A stretch of DNA of 52,011 nucleotides from CAIZGX01 sp044354975 (GCA_044354975.1 JBIKZA010000010.1:1-52011), one strand, 5' to 3'. Positions 16,356 to 25,164 are shown, counted from the stretch's first letter. Program-made: numbers and translations. The notes: a model not told the origin generated them from the sequence alone.

Positions 16356-18698
16356 GTGAGTCAAAGAGATTTTTTAAGTGAGTTGAACGACGCTCAGCGT
16401 GCAGCAGCTCGACACATTTCAGGTCCATTAATGGTTATTGCAGGAGCGGGTTCAGGAAAGACGCGCGTCCTAACTTACCGTATTGCACATATGATACAAA
16501 ACGGTATTGATCCGTTCAGTATTCTTTCGTTAACCTTTACCAACAAGGCTGCTAAGGAAATGAAGGAACGTATAGCGAACCTGATGGGCGAGGACAACGC
16601 GCGCAACATTTGGATGGGAACTTTCCACAGCGTCTTCGCGCGTATTCTTCGATCGGAAGCCGATCGAATTGGCTATCCGCGAAACTTCAGCATTTACGAT
16701 TCTGCAGATAGCAAGAGTTTAATTAAAGATATTCTGAAGGAAATGTCGCTCGACGACAAGATCTATAAACCAGGAATGGTGCAGAATCGAATTTCTTCCT
16801 GCAAGAATAATTTAATTGCTGCGGTCGATTACCCTGAACAAGTGGAATTGGTTTCAGAAGACCACGCTGCGAAACGCCCGAAGATGGCTGAGGTCTATAA
16901 AAAGTACGACCAGCGCTTGTTTCAATCCGGGGCCATGGACTTCGATGACTTGCTCTTCAAAACGAATATCTTGTTCAGAGACCATGCAGATGTGCTTCAC
17001 CGCTACCAGCATAAGTTTCAGTTCATCATGGTAGACGAGTATCAGGACACGAATTTTTCTCAGTATTTAATCGTGAAGCAACTCGCTGCCGTAAACGAAA
17101 ATTTATGTGTTGTGGGAGATGACGCGCAAAGCATTTACGCCTTCCGCGGAGCGAATATTCAGAACATTCTGAATTTTAGAAAAGACTATCCCGATTATTC
17201 GTTGTACAAATTGGAGCAGAATTACCGCTCGACAAAAGTGATTGTAGAGGCAGCGAATTCAATCATTGGAAACAATAAGAATCAGATTAAAAAGAACGTT
17301 TGGACAGCCAATGACGAGGGAAGCAAAATTCGTCTTCATCAAGCGCCAACCGACAATGAAGAGGGAATGTTCGTGGCGAACACCATTTTCAAATTGCAAA
17401 AGGAAGATGGAGGAACTTACCACGACTTCGCCATTCTTTACCGCACGAACGCTCAGTCGCGTGCTATGGAGGAAGCCCTTCGAAAATTAAATATCCCGTA
17501 CAAGATTTACGGTGGATTAAGTTTCTACCAACGCAAAGAGATTAAAGATTTGTTGGCGTATTTCAGATTAACGGCGAATCACAAAGATGAAGAAGCGTTG
17601 AAGCGGGTAATCAATTATCCTGCGCGAGGCATCGGAAAAACGACACTGGAGAAATTGATTGTTGGTGCATCGGAGCGAGAAATTAGTATTTGGGAAATGA
17701 TAGCCCGTTGCTTTGAAGTTGGTATATCTGGAGCCACTGCGAACAAGCTGAACGAATTCGTTACCATGATTCAAAGCTTTGCAACAGAGCTAACCACGAA
17801 GCCGGCTTACGACTTGGGTATGCACATTGCCGCAGCTTCGGGTTTACTTGTAGAAGTGAACGCTGATCGCACGCCTGAGGGTGTCGCTCGTGTAGAAAAT
17901 CTTCAAGAATTATTAGCAGGATTGAAAGAGTTTTCCGAGCGTGAATTGGAAGACGGGTCGGTTCCTTCGTTGTCAGATTTTTTGATAGATGTGGCGTTGC
18001 TTACAGATACGGTAAGCACAGATGTAGACGAATCGAAATGCGTTTCGCTCATGACCATTCACTCGGCGAAAGGATTAGAATTTCCGAATGTTTTTATTGT
18101 TGGAATGGAAGAGAATCTATTCCCTTCACAAATGTCTCTGAACGCACGTGAAGACTTAGAAGAAGAACGAAGACTTTTTTATGTTGCTCTTACCCGTGCT
18201 GAAAAAAGAGCCATTCTCTCTTACGCCAATTCGCGATTCAAATGGGGACAGTTCACCTATTGTGAACCGTCGCGATTTATTGAAGAAATAGACGAAAAGT
18301 TTTTGGAAACAACTTCGGGAAAGAAATCTCCTTCACCATCGAAATCATTTGATTTTGGTGAAGAGCGAGGGAAATTCAGCGGAGGAATAAACAAGCTTCC
18401 GCTTCAGGAAAGACCGAAGTCTTCGTCTCCGCCGGCACCGCCCATGCCACCCCAAATCGATACTAGTAAGTTGAAGAAAGTGGATATGAACGCGCCTGCT
18501 CCCCTTCCTGCAGGAGATTGGGCCTTGCCGCATGAAATTCAAGTTGGAGTTGAAGTTCAACATGAAAAATTCGGTAAAGGAAAAGTCATTAAAGTAGAAG
18601 GTGAAAACCCAAATGAAAAGGCTACCGTTTTCTTTCCTTCAGAAGGACAAAAGCAACTGCTGCTGAAATTCGCGAAGTTGAAAATTGTAGGCGCTTAA
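16356..18698 (+). CDS. uvrD: ATP-dependent 3'-5' DNA helicase, UvrD/PcrA type
   Basis: This superfamily 1 helicase serves excision repair, mismatch repair and removal of stalled replication or transcription complexes. It has 780 residues. The motifs are in order: Walker A AGAGSGKTRVLTYR, motif Ia TFTNKAAKEMKERI, motif II VDEYQDTN, motif III GDDAQSIYAFRGA, motif IV EQNYRS, motif V MTIHSAKGLEF and motif VI YVALTRAEKRA. A Pro/Ser-rich linker (about 650-715) leads to a C-terminal Tudor-like domain (about 725-778, with HEKFGKGKVI and TVFFPSEGQKQLL), which in PcrA/UvrD binds RNA polymerase. The start is GTG 16356, immediately downstream of a promoter box, so the transcript may be leaderless. All catalytic motifs look intact. 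Confidence 0.97.
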   Translation: MSQRDFLSELNDAQRAAARHISGPLMVIAGAGSGKTRVLTYRIAHMIQNGIDPFSILSLTFTNKAAKEMKERIANLMGEDNARNIWMGTFHSVFARILRSEADRIGYPRNFSIYDSADSKSLIKDILKEMSLDDKIYKPGMVQNRISSCKNNLIAAVDYPEQVELVSEDHAAKRPKMAEVYKKYDQRLFQSGAMDFDDLLFKTNILFRDHADVLHRYQHKFQFIMVDEYQDTNFSQYLIVKQLAAVNENLCVVGDDAQSIYAFRGANIQNILNFRKDYPDYSLYKLEQNYRSTKVIVEAANSIIGNNKNQIKKNVWTANDEGSKIRLHQAPTDNEEGMFVANTIFKLQKEDGGTYHDFAILYRTNAQSRAMEEALRKLNIPYKIYGGLSFYQRKEIKDLLAYFRLTANHKDEEALKRVINYPARGIGKTTLEKLIVGASEREISIWEMIARCFEVGISGATANKLNEFVTMIQSFATELTTKPAYDLGMHIAAASGLLVEVNADRTPEGVARVENLQELLAGLKEFSERELEDGSVPSLSDFLIDVALLTDTVSTDVDESKCVSLMTIHSAKGLEFPNVFIVGMEENLFPSQMSLNAREDLEEERRLFYVALTRAEKRAILSYANSRFKWGQFTYCEPSRFIEEIDEKFLETTSGKKSPSPSKSFDFGEERGKFSGGINKLPLQERPKSSSPPAPPMPPQIDTSKLKKVDMNAPAPLPAGDWALPHEIQVGVEVQHEKFGKGKVIKVEGENPNEKATVFFPSEGQKQLLLKFAKLKIVGA

Positions 18699-18714
18699 TT
18701 GTAGTGTATATTTG
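18685..18714 (+). promoter_or_regulatory. Bacteroidota-type promoter for the DUF4290 gene
   Basis: TTG at 18685-18687, then 19 bases, then TATATTTG at 18707-18714, a full match to TTG-N(17-23)-TAnnTTTG. The -33 part overlaps the last codons of uvrD. The ATG at 18737 follows 22 bases after the box. Confidence 0.72.
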
Positions 18715-18736
18715 TTAGACCTCATTTAAATTTATT

Positions 18737-19426
18737 ATGAATCCCCACCGCTTTCAAAAGCCAGATGTTGTTGTGCCGTTAGAGATGAATAGCGCACGTC
18801 CTGAAATTACTTTACCGGAATATGGTAGAAATATTCAGAAGATGGTGCAGTACTCTTTAAGTCTTGAAGACCGCGATGAACGCGCACGTTGTTGCAAGGC
18901 CATTATTTCTGTAATGGGACAGTTGTTTCCTTACCTGCGTGACATGGAAGATTTCAATCACAAACTTTGGGATCACTTGCACATAATGAGCGACTTTCGC
19001 TTAGACGTGGACTCTCCTTATCCGAAACCAGAACCGTCTCAGTTTGTTGTTAAACCAAATCGTATTGCCTATCCTCAGGAAACCGTAAAATTTGGTCACT
19101 ATGGGAGATATGTAGAGAAGATGATAGACAAGTGCGTTGCCATGGAGGAAGGGGAAGAGCGCATGAACTTTACAATTTCAATTGCAACGCTGATGAAGCA
19201 AAATGCTTTGAATTGGAATAGGGCTACAATTACTGACGATGTGATTTTAGAAGACTTGAAATATTTGAGTGCTGGAAAATTGTCAGTCGAGAATATTCAA
19301 GAGATTCACGCAGTGAAGACCATTCAAGGATCGAAGTACAACGACTTTGTTGAAGACAGTTACCGCAACAACAAGAAGCGTAACAACAACAACAATAAGA
19401 AGAAGAAATTCAAGAAGAAATATTAA
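18737..19426 (+). CDS. DUF4290 family protein with basic Asn/Lys tail
   Basis: The 229-residue cytoplasmic protein carries the DUF4290 signature near the N-terminus (LPEYGRNIQKMVQYSLSLED, then RDERARCC) and a second half-repeat around residue 115 (FGHYGRYVEKMIDKCVAMEE). The repetition suggests an internal duplication of a helical unit. The last 20 or so residues are almost only Asn and Lys, with runs of both (five Asn, then mixed Lys/Phe), which could bind nucleic acid. The family is restricted to Bacteroidota and has no known function. It has its own promoter, and the HupE/UreJ-like gene begins 14 bases after the stop. Confidence 0.9.
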   Translation: MNPHRFQKPDVVVPLEMNSARPEITLPEYGRNIQKMVQYSLSLEDRDERARCCKAIISVMGQLFPYLRDMEDFNHKLWDHLHIMSDFRLDVDSPYPKPEPSQFVVKPNRIAYPQETVKFGHYGRYVEKMIDKCVAMEEGEERMNFTISIATLMKQNALNWNRATITDDVILEDLKYLSAGKLSVENIQEIHAVKTIQGSKYNDFVEDSYRNNKKRNNNNNKKKKFKKKY

Positions 19427-19440
19427 GAAGTGTATTATTC

Positions 19441-20019
19441 ATGACACTTCTTGAAGACATACAGAACGGAATATTTCATATCCTGAATAAGGATGCCATT
19501 GATCATATCCTGTTTTTGTGGGTGTTGGCGATAGGCTTGACATTCAACGATAGACGAATGTTGCTGTGGTCAATAACTGGATTTACATTGGGTCACGCTT
19601 TTGCTGCATTCGCAGTAATGTTTAATTACCCCATGATTCCCTTGAAGTGGGTTGAATTTGCAATTCCTATGACAATTGTTGCTCGTGGAATTCAACGCTT
19701 GATTTCTCCGACAGAAACTGCGACACTGCCTTGGAAAACGATTCTGGTCATAGCTCTCTTTGGATTTATTCACGGCTCTGCTGTTTCAACAGAATTGAAA
19801 ATGATGGTTGTGAAAGGCGAAAGCCTAGTGGGGAAGTTGGTTGGATTTAACATAGGCGTTGAGTTAGGGCAACTGCTTTGCATTTCAGGAATATTATTTA
19901 TTTCTGTTACACTGAATCGCCTTTTGCGCATTCATGCGAACATGGTCACCCGAATCTTGTTAGTTCCTGTAATTATTGTTGCGATTGGATTGGCTTATTA
20001 TGTTTTTCCTTTGAACTAA
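19441..20019 (+). CDS. HupE/UreJ-like membrane protein
   Basis: The 192-residue protein has about six hydrophobic helices. It shows the HupE/UreJ_2 pattern: DAIDHILFLWVLAIGL, then GFTLGHAFAAF, a conserved VEFAIPMTIV, LFGFIHGSAVS and FNIGVELGQLLCI. In other bacteria this family is linked to nickel or cobalt movement for hydrogenase or urease. No hydrogenase or urease genes are near, and many Bacteroidota carry the family alone, so transport of Ni/Co here is only a possibility. It precedes yidD by 12 bases and is probably co-transcribed with it. Confidence 0.82.
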   Translation: MTLLEDIQNGIFHILNKDAIDHILFLWVLAIGLTFNDRRMLLWSITGFTLGHAFAAFAVMFNYPMIPLKWVEFAIPMTIVARGIQRLISPTETATLPWKTILVIALFGFIHGSAVSTELKMMVVKGESLVGKLVGFNIGVELGQLLCISGILFISVTLNRLLRIHANMVTRILLVPVIIVAIGLAYYVFPLN

Positions 20020-20031
20020 ATACGAGTAAAT

Positions 20032-20289
20032 TTGTCTAGATTATTGAAATGGCTTTTCATCTTGCCCATTCGATTTTATCAGGGGTTTATTTCTCCATGG
20101 TTAGGATCGAATTGCAGGTATCAGCCAACCTGCAGCGCATATGCTACAGAGGCCATTCAAGAGTGGGGGGTTGTGAAAGGAATTTATTTTGGAGGAAAAA
20201 GAATTTTAAGTTGTCACCCTTGGGGAAAAAGCGGCTACGATCCGGTGCCGAAAAATCCGGAAATGAACGAGAAAAAATTAAAAGAGTAA
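20032..20289 (+). CDS. yidD: Membrane protein insertion efficiency factor YidD
   Basis: YidD helps the YidC/Oxa1 insertase place proteins in the inner membrane. The 85-residue protein has the full family motif: PIRFYQGFISPWLGSNCRYQ, then PTCSAYATEAI, a GG-K-R-I-L-S-C-HPW stretch and GYDPVP. An amphipathic N-terminus precedes it. Translation starts at TTG 20032; there is no ATG in the conserved part. In other lineages yidD sits beside yidC, rnpA and rpmH, but here it lies between a HupE/UreJ-like gene and a lipoprotein gene (start 2 bases after its stop). Confidence 0.95.
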   Translation: MSRLLKWLFILPIRFYQGFISPWLGSNCRYQPTCSAYATEAIQEWGVVKGIYFGGKRILSCHPWGKSGYDPVPKNPEMNEKKLKE

Positions 20290-20290
20290 T

Positions 20291-20728
20291 ATGAAAAAGT
20301 TAGGTGTAGTTTTAGGAGTTTTTTTGAGTTTGAGCATTGCGTCTTGTTTCGATTCTGAAACGGAAATTTTGAAGCAAGCGCGCACAACACAGCAAGGAGT
20401 TCTTTCAAAGCAGAATGCATTGGTTTCAGATTTAGATAAGGAGATTGCTGCTGCTGAAAAGGAGATAGCAACGCTAACTCAAAATCCGTTGGATAGCGCA
20501 GGAATTATTCGTGTGAATGAATTGTCGGAGAGAACGTCAATGATTAATACATTGAAGGATGACGTGATTAATTATAAATTGAATTTGAAAGAAATTCCAG
20601 TAGGAGCTGCCATTAAAGACGATGCGTTTTTCAAAGGATTAAAAGATGAGCAAGTTTTGAAACTGGCTAAGGAGCAAGATTCTGCTTTCAATGTTTTAAA
20701 GTCTCAAGTTGAAACTGAACTGTTGTAA
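20291..20728 (+). CDS. Small predicted lipoprotein with coiled coil
   Basis: The 145-residue protein has a lipoprotein signal (MKKLGVVLGVFLSLSIASC), with Cys19 the probable lipidated residue. The rest is charged and helical: residues about 28-70 (EKEIATLTQ and neighbouring heptad-like Leu/Ile/Ala) look like a coiled coil. I do not recognise a family. The stop and the hemB start share the sequence TAATG, so translation is probably coupled. There is no obvious link to haem synthesis. Confidence 0.82.
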   Translation: MKKLGVVLGVFLSLSIASCFDSETEILKQARTTQQGVLSKQNALVSDLDKEIAAAEKEIATLTQNPLDSAGIIRVNELSERTSMINTLKDDVINYKLNLKEIPVGAAIKDDAFFKGLKDEQVLKLAKEQDSAFNVLKSQVETELL

Positions 20729-21705
20729 TGCGCATACGTCCAAGAAGAAATAGAGCAAACTCCTCTGTTCGAGGAATGGTTCGCGAAACAAGAATTTCGC
20801 TCGAACAATTGGTGTATCCGTTGTTTCTGTTGGAAGACAAACAGGCTATACAGCCCATTCTAAGCATGCCTGGAATTTCCAGATTTGGTTTGGAAAAATT
20901 AATGGTTGAAGTGGACGAGTGCATGAATGCGGGTGTTACCAATTTCATTTTGTTTCCTGCCGTTGATGAGAAGTACAAAGACAAGTACGCCAGCTATTCA
21001 TTGGATGCTTCAAACTTTTATTTGACCGCAATTCGCGAATTGAAAAAGCGTTTTCCTGAAGCGATATTTATTTCGGATGTTGCTATGGATCCATACAGTT
21101 CAGACGGTCACGACGGATTGGTCATCGACAATCAGATTGTAAACGACGAGACATTACCTATTCTTTCAGCTATGGCTCTTGCTCAGGCTGAAGCTGGATT
21201 CGACATCATAGGTCCTAGCGATATGATGGATGGGCGTGTGGGTGAAATTCGCGATGCATTAGACGATCAAGGATTCGTGAATGTGGGCATTATGTCATAC
21301 ACCGCCAAATACGCGAGTGCGTTTTATGGCCCTTTCCGTGAAGCATTAGACAGCGCTCCGAAAAGCGGAGATAAGAAGACCTATCAAATGGATTACGCAA
21401 ACAGCAAAGAAGCATTGCGTGAAGCGGAATTGGATGAAGAAGAAGGAGCAGATTTTTTGATGGTGAAACCGGCGTTGTGTTATTTAGATGTGATTCGCGA
21501 TTTGAGTAATTATTCTTCCTTGCCCATAGCAGCATACAACGTAAGTGGCGAGTATGCCATGTTGAAGGCAGCTGCGGAAAGAGGTTGGATAGATTACGAC
21601 AAGGCCATGCCTGAAATGCTTACGAGTATTGCACGTTCTGGCGCAAGTGTTATTCTAACTTATTTCGCTAAAGAATATGCTCAGAAATTTCATTCTAGGT
21701 CTTAG
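20728..21705 (+). CDS. hemB: Delta-aminolevulinic acid dehydratase (porphobilinogen synthase) HemB
   Basis: HemB joins two 5-aminolevulinate molecules to porphobilinogen in tetrapyrrole synthesis. The protein has 325 residues, the usual length. Schiff-base lysine regions are visible at VGIMSYTAKYASAFYGPFR and FLMVKPALCYLDVIRD. The metal-binding loop reads ISDVAMDPYSSDGHDGLV; the cysteines of zinc enzymes are replaced by Ala/Asp-type residues, so this is a magnesium/potassium-dependent type. The ATG overlaps the lipoprotein stop (TAATG), and its end overlaps the following gene by 29 bases. No other haem genes are adjacent. Confidence 0.97.
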   Translation: MRIRPRRNRANSSVRGMVRETRISLEQLVYPLFLLEDKQAIQPILSMPGISRFGLEKLMVEVDECMNAGVTNFILFPAVDEKYKDKYASYSLDASNFYLTAIRELKKRFPEAIFISDVAMDPYSSDGHDGLVIDNQIVNDETLPILSAMALAQAEAGFDIIGPSDMMDGRVGEIRDALDDQGFVNVGIMSYTAKYASAFYGPFREALDSAPKSGDKKTYQMDYANSKEALREAELDEEEGADFLMVKPALCYLDVIRDLSNYSSLPIAAYNVSGEYAMLKAAAERGWIDYDKAMPEMLTSIARSGASVILTYFAKEYAQKFHSRS

Positions 21706-22978
21706 TTGTATCGTATGTGTTTGCGCTTTTGCGCAAAGCGATTACAAGAATATTGAACTTAAGTCAAGAGAAGGGATTTTCTCTTCTTTCAATCCCTGCG
21801 AACCAAGCATAGCCATTGACCCAACCAATCCGAAAAGAATGGTTGCTGGTTCAATATTGAACAATGTCTATAAAAGCATTGACGGTGGAATCACTTGGGA
21901 TCACGATGTGTTGAAGTCTTCTCATGGGGTTTATGGAGACCCAACGATTATTGCATCTCCGCTAGGTGATTTCTATTACCTGCATTTAGGAGATCCAGGA
22001 AATGGCGGTTACAGTAATTCTCGTTGGCTAGAGTCCATTGTTATTCAGCAATTGAAGGAAAAAAAGTTTTCATGTAGGAAGAAATGTTGGACCGATGGAA
22101 TAGCCATTGGCACCAATGCACCAAAAGATCAAGATAAACAATGGGCAACCACATCGAAAGACGGAGGTGAAATATATGTTTCTTGGACCGAGTTTGATAA
22201 ATACGACAGTAAAGAACCGAATGATCATTCGAGAATTCTTTTTTCAAAAGGAAAGGAGGGAGAAAACAGTTTTTCAAAGCCAGTGAGCATTAGTGATGTT
22301 GAAGGTGGATGTATCGATGATGACAATACTACCGAAGGTGCAGTTCCAGCAGCAGGAGTGAATAACGAAGTGTATGTAGCTTGGGCGCACCAGGAGAATA
22401 TCTACTTCAACAAATCTTTGGATGGTGGAAATACTTGGATGCCGAAATCGAAAGTGGCTATGTCAATTCCTGGCGGATGGAATCAGGAAATCCCGGGTGT
22501 TTATCGCGCCAACGGAATGCCAATTCTATTGAGCGATTTAAGTCAGGGACCGAACAGAGGTAATCTGTATTTGTGTTGGAGCGATGAGCGAAACGGAGAT
22601 GTAGATGTTTTTGTTTCTTCGTCGTCGGATGGCGGAGATAATTGGACTGAAGCTGTTCGCGTGAACAACGATAAAACCAACACGCCACAGTTTTTTCCTT
22701 GGATGACTGTTGATGTTGTAACCGGAAATTTGTATGCAGTGTTTTACGATAGAAGAAATTACACTAATTATAACACGGATGTTTATTTAGCGTCTTCAAT
22801 TGATGGCGGAAAGACTTGGGCCAATGAGCGCATTAGCGAGAAACCGTTTGAATCTAATGCAAGTGTATTTCTTGGAGACTACAACAATATCTCAGCGGTG
22901 AACGGTGTTGTTCGTCCCATTTGGACACGCATAGACAACTACAAGACTTCGGTCTGGATAGCGTTGATTCAGAAATAA
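21677..22978 (+). CDS. Secreted Asp-box (BNR) repeat protein, sialidase-like fold
   Basis: The 433-residue protein has a signal peptide (MLRNFILGLSCIVCVCAFA, then Q). At least four Asp-boxes (S-x-D-G-G-x-x-W) are visible: SIDGGITWD, SLDGGNTWM, SSDGGDNWT and SIDGGKTWA, spaced along a probable six-bladed propeller. This fold occurs in sialidases, other glycosidases and non-enzymatic binding proteins. The Arg triad of true sialidases cannot be confirmed by eye, so the activity is open. There is no type IX sorting domain at the C-terminus, so it is probably periplasmic or exported otherwise. The start ATG 21677 lies inside the end of hemB (29-base overlap); it gives the complete signal peptide. 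Confidence 0.85.
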   Translation: MLRNFILGLSCIVCVCAFAQSDYKNIELKSREGIFSSFNPCEPSIAIDPTNPKRMVAGSILNNVYKSIDGGITWDHDVLKSSHGVYGDPTIIASPLGDFYYLHLGDPGNGGYSNSRWLESIVIQQLKEKKFSCRKKCWTDGIAIGTNAPKDQDKQWATTSKDGGEIYVSWTEFDKYDSKEPNDHSRILFSKGKEGENSFSKPVSISDVEGGCIDDDNTTEGAVPAAGVNNEVYVAWAHQENIYFNKSLDGGNTWMPKSKVAMSIPGGWNQEIPGVYRANGMPILLSDLSQGPNRGNLYLCWSDERNGDVDVFVSSSSDGGDNWTEAVRVNNDKTNTPQFFPWMTVDVVTGNLYAVFYDRRNYTNYNTDVYLASSIDGGKTWANERISEKPFESNASVFLGDYNNISAVNGVVRPIWTRIDNYKTSVWIALIQK

Positions 22979-22986
22979 AATTCAAT

Positions 22987-24408
22987 TTAGAATTCTGCGT
23001 TCTTCGGGGTGCGAGGGAATGGAATTACGTCGCGAATGTTTGTCATTCCGGTAACGTACATCACTAATCTTTCGAAGCCCAATCCGAATCCGGCATGCTT
23101 ACAAGTACCGAACATGCGGGTTTCCAAATACCACCACATACTTTCTTCTGGAATGTTGAACTGCTTGCATTTTTCAAGGAGCATATCGTAACGTTCTTCA
23201 CGCTGACTTCCACCTATAATTTCACCAATTCCTGGAACCAAAATATCCATAGCAGCTACGGTTTTTTGGTCTTCATTCATGCGCATGTAAAACGCTTTAA
23301 TGCCAGCAGGGTAGTTCGTTAGAATGACCGGTTTTTGAAAATGCTTTTCAACCAAAAATCTTTCGTGTTCACTTTGAAGATCAATTCCCCATTCGATAGG
23401 GTATTTGAATTTCTTCTTTTTGTAGTGACTTGAATTCAAAAGAATGTCAATTGCTTCGGTGTAGGTAATGCGCTCGAAGGTGTTGTTCGCAACGAACTCA
23501 AGACGCTCGATGAGTGGCGCAGTTTGGCGCTCCTCTGTGGGTTTCTGTTTGTCTTCAGTTGCTTCGCGTTCTTGAAGGAAAAGCAAATCTTCTTTTCCGT
23601 TTTCTAAAACGTAACGAATGCAATACTTCAAAAAGTCTTCAGCCAAATCTGCGTTCGCAGCCAAGTCGTTGAAGGCAACTTCCGGCTCAATCATCCAGAA
23701 CTCTGCAAGGTGACGGCTGGTGTTGCTGTTTTCAGCACGAAACGTTGGACCGAACGTGTATACTTTTCCAAGTGCCAGTGCAGCCAATTCTGCTTCAAGC
23801 TGTCCGCTTACAGTTAAGTGCGTGTGCTTTCCGAAAAAGTCTTCTCCGAAATCTATTGTTCCGTCTTCCTTACGTGGTGGGTTTTCTAAATCGAAGTTGG
23901 AAACGGTAAACATTTCCCCAGCACCTTCAGCATCGCTTCCGGTGATGATAGGCGCGTGAATGTTAAAAAATCCGTTTTGATTGAAATAATTATGAATGGC
24001 GAAAGACAATTGATGACGAAGTCTGAACACCGCGCTGAACGTGGAAGTGCGGAAACGCAAGTGGGCTTTTTCACGAAGGAATTCCAATGAATGTTTTTTC
24101 ATTTGAATGGGGAATTCGTTCGGATTGCTTTCACCCAAAATTTCAACTTTCGAAGCGGTAAGTTCTATCGCTTGGCCTTTACCTAAACTCTCTGTCAGCG
24201 TTCCGTGAACACCAATACATGCACCTGTGTGAATGCGTTTGCTGTCTTCTTCCGAAAGAGAATCTGCATTTACAACGACTTGTAAGTTGGAAATGCAAGA
24301 ACCGTCGTTTAGCGCAATGAATTGCTCGTTACGAAAAGTGCGCACCCAACCGTTGAGTTGAATGTTCGTTCCTATTGGAAGAGAAGAAATTATTTCTTTG
24401 ATGTTCAT
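22987..24408 (-). CDS. asnS: Asparaginyl-tRNA synthetase
   Basis: This class II aminoacyl-tRNA synthetase has 473 residues from ATG 24408 (MNIKEIISSLPIG). Codons further upstream in frame overlap the promoter and the neighbour's end, and do not look like protein. The N-terminal OB fold (about 15-110) has IQLNGWVRTFRNEQFIALND for anticodon binding. Motif 2 is FRAENSNTSRHLAEFWMIEP and motif 3 is GFGLGFERLVMYVTGMTNIR, then DVIPFPRTPKNAEF at the C-terminus. The typical AsnS insertion between motifs 1 and 2 is present. It has its own -7 box and lies 37 bases downstream of the LolD-type gene on the same strand. Confidence 0.97.
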   Translation of the reverse strand: MNIKEIISSLPIGTNIQLNGWVRTFRNEQFIALNDGSCISNLQVVVNADSLSEEDSKRIHTGACIGVHGTLTESLGKGQAIELTASKVEILGESNPNEFPIQMKKHSLEFLREKAHLRFRTSTFSAVFRLRHQLSFAIHNYFNQNGFFNIHAPIITGSDAEGAGEMFTVSNFDLENPPRKEDGTIDFGEDFFGKHTHLTVSGQLEAELAALALGKVYTFGPTFRAENSNTSRHLAEFWMIEPEVAFNDLAANADLAEDFLKYCIRYVLENGKEDLLFLQEREATEDKQKPTEERQTAPLIERLEFVANNTFERITYTEAIDILLNSSHYKKKKFKYPIEWGIDLQSEHERFLVEKHFQKPVILTNYPAGIKAFYMRMNEDQKTVAAMDILVPGIGEIIGGSQREERYDMLLEKCKQFNIPEESMWWYLETRMFGTCKHAGFGLGFERLVMYVTGMTNIRDVIPFPRTPKNAEF

Positions 24409-24425
24409 GGTGAAAAAATCAGTGG

Positions 24426-24433
24426 CAAATATA
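24426..24433 (-). promoter_or_regulatory. -7 promoter box for asnS
   Basis: TATATTTG on the minus strand matches TAnnTTTG and ends 17 bases before ATG 24408, in the 37-base gap after the LolD-type gene. No TTG lies at the expected -33 position. Confidence 0.5.
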
Positions 24434-24445
24434 CGCCACGAGAGG

Positions 24446-25132
24446 TTATACTTGAGCTTGGTCGCTTTCAACAATTCCGTCGCGCATGCGAACCACACGT
24501 TTCGCACGAAGGGCAATGTCTTCTTCGTGTGTTACCAGAACAATGGTGTTTCCTGCTTGATGAATGATGTCTAACAATTGCATAATCTCTTCACTGGTCT
24601 TCGAGTCGAGGTTTCCCGTGGGTTCGTCGGCCAAAATAATTGAAGGGTGATTCACAAGCGCTCTTGCGACTGCAACACGCTGACGCTGTCCGCCTGAGAG
24701 TTCGTTCGGTCTGTGTTTTATTCGATCGCCTAGTCCAACTTGTTCCAAGACCTCTTTGGCTTTCTTTAATCGTTCGGCTTCAGGAATTCCGGCGTAGACG
24801 AGGGGAAGAGCCACATTTTGCAGAGCTGTTAGTCTTGGAAGTAGGTTAAATGTTTGAAAGACAAAGCCAATTTCTTTGTTTCGAATGGCTGCTAGTTCGC
24901 TGTCTGATAGTTGAGCAACGTTTGGTCCGTTCAGAAAATATTCTCCGGAAGTGGGAGTGTCTAAACAGCCTATAATGTTCATGAGCGTGGACTTGCCGGA
25001 GCCTGACGGCCCCATTAGCGCTACATATTCGTTTTTTTGAATAGATAGGTTTATGCCATTCAAAGCCCGCACGGTTTCTTCACCAATGGTATAGAATCGG
25101 GTAAGATTTTCAATTCGAATGACTTCGTGCAT
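24446..25132 (-). CDS. ABC transporter ATP-binding protein, LolD/MacB family
   Basis: The 228-residue ATPase of the type that powers MacB/LolCDE/FtsE-like machines has Walker A GPSGSGKSTLMNIIG, a Q-loop in GFVFQTFNLLP, signature LSGGQRQRVAVARAL, Walker B IILADEPTGNLD and switch His in LVTHEED. Closest relatives by pattern are LolD and the MacB N-domain. No cognate permease gene is adjacent, so the partner is elsewhere. A -7 box ends only 4 bases before the ATG, and a divergent box for the next gene lies 12 bases further on, so the two genes may share a regulated intergenic space. Confidence 0.95.
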   Translation of the reverse strand: MHEVIRIENLTRFYTIGEETVRALNGINLSIQKNEYVALMGPSGSGKSTLMNIIGCLDTPTSGEYFLNGPNVAQLSDSELAAIRNKEIGFVFQTFNLLPRLTALQNVALPLVYAGIPEAERLKKAKEVLEQVGLGDRIKHRPNELSGGQRQRVAVARALVNHPSIILADEPTGNLDSKTSEEIMQLLDIIHQAGNTIVLVTHEEDIALRAKRVVRMRDGIVESDQAQV

Positions 25133-25136
25133 GCGT

Positions 25137-25144
25137 CAAAACTA
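25137..25144 (-). promoter_or_regulatory. -7 promoter box for the LolD-type gene, 4 bases from the start
   Basis: TAGTTTTG on the minus strand matches TAnnTTTG and ends 4 bases before ATG 25132. A TTC at 25166-25164 (spacing 19) is a near match to the -33 TTG. Confidence 0.55.
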
Positions 25145-25156
25145 ACTAGGATTTGT

Positions 25157-25164
25157 TATATTTG
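25157..25164 (+). promoter_or_regulatory. -7 promoter box for the choice-of-anchor-L protein gene
   Basis: TATATTTG matches TAnnTTTG. The ATG is 67 bases further on, so this unit would have an ordinary leader. The box is 12 bases from the divergent box of the LolD-type gene; no good -33 TTG is present. Confidence 0.45.

Noticed and set aside
22979..22995. Possible hairpin (AATTC...GAATT) between the Asp-box gene and asnS.
   Set aside because: The stem is only 5 base pairs, AT-rich and without a T-run, so it was not called a terminator.
24409..24516. Upstream in-frame extension of asnS to an ATG at 24516.
   Set aside because: It overlaps the end of the LolD-type gene and the -7 box; the conserved AsnS N-terminus starts at 24408.
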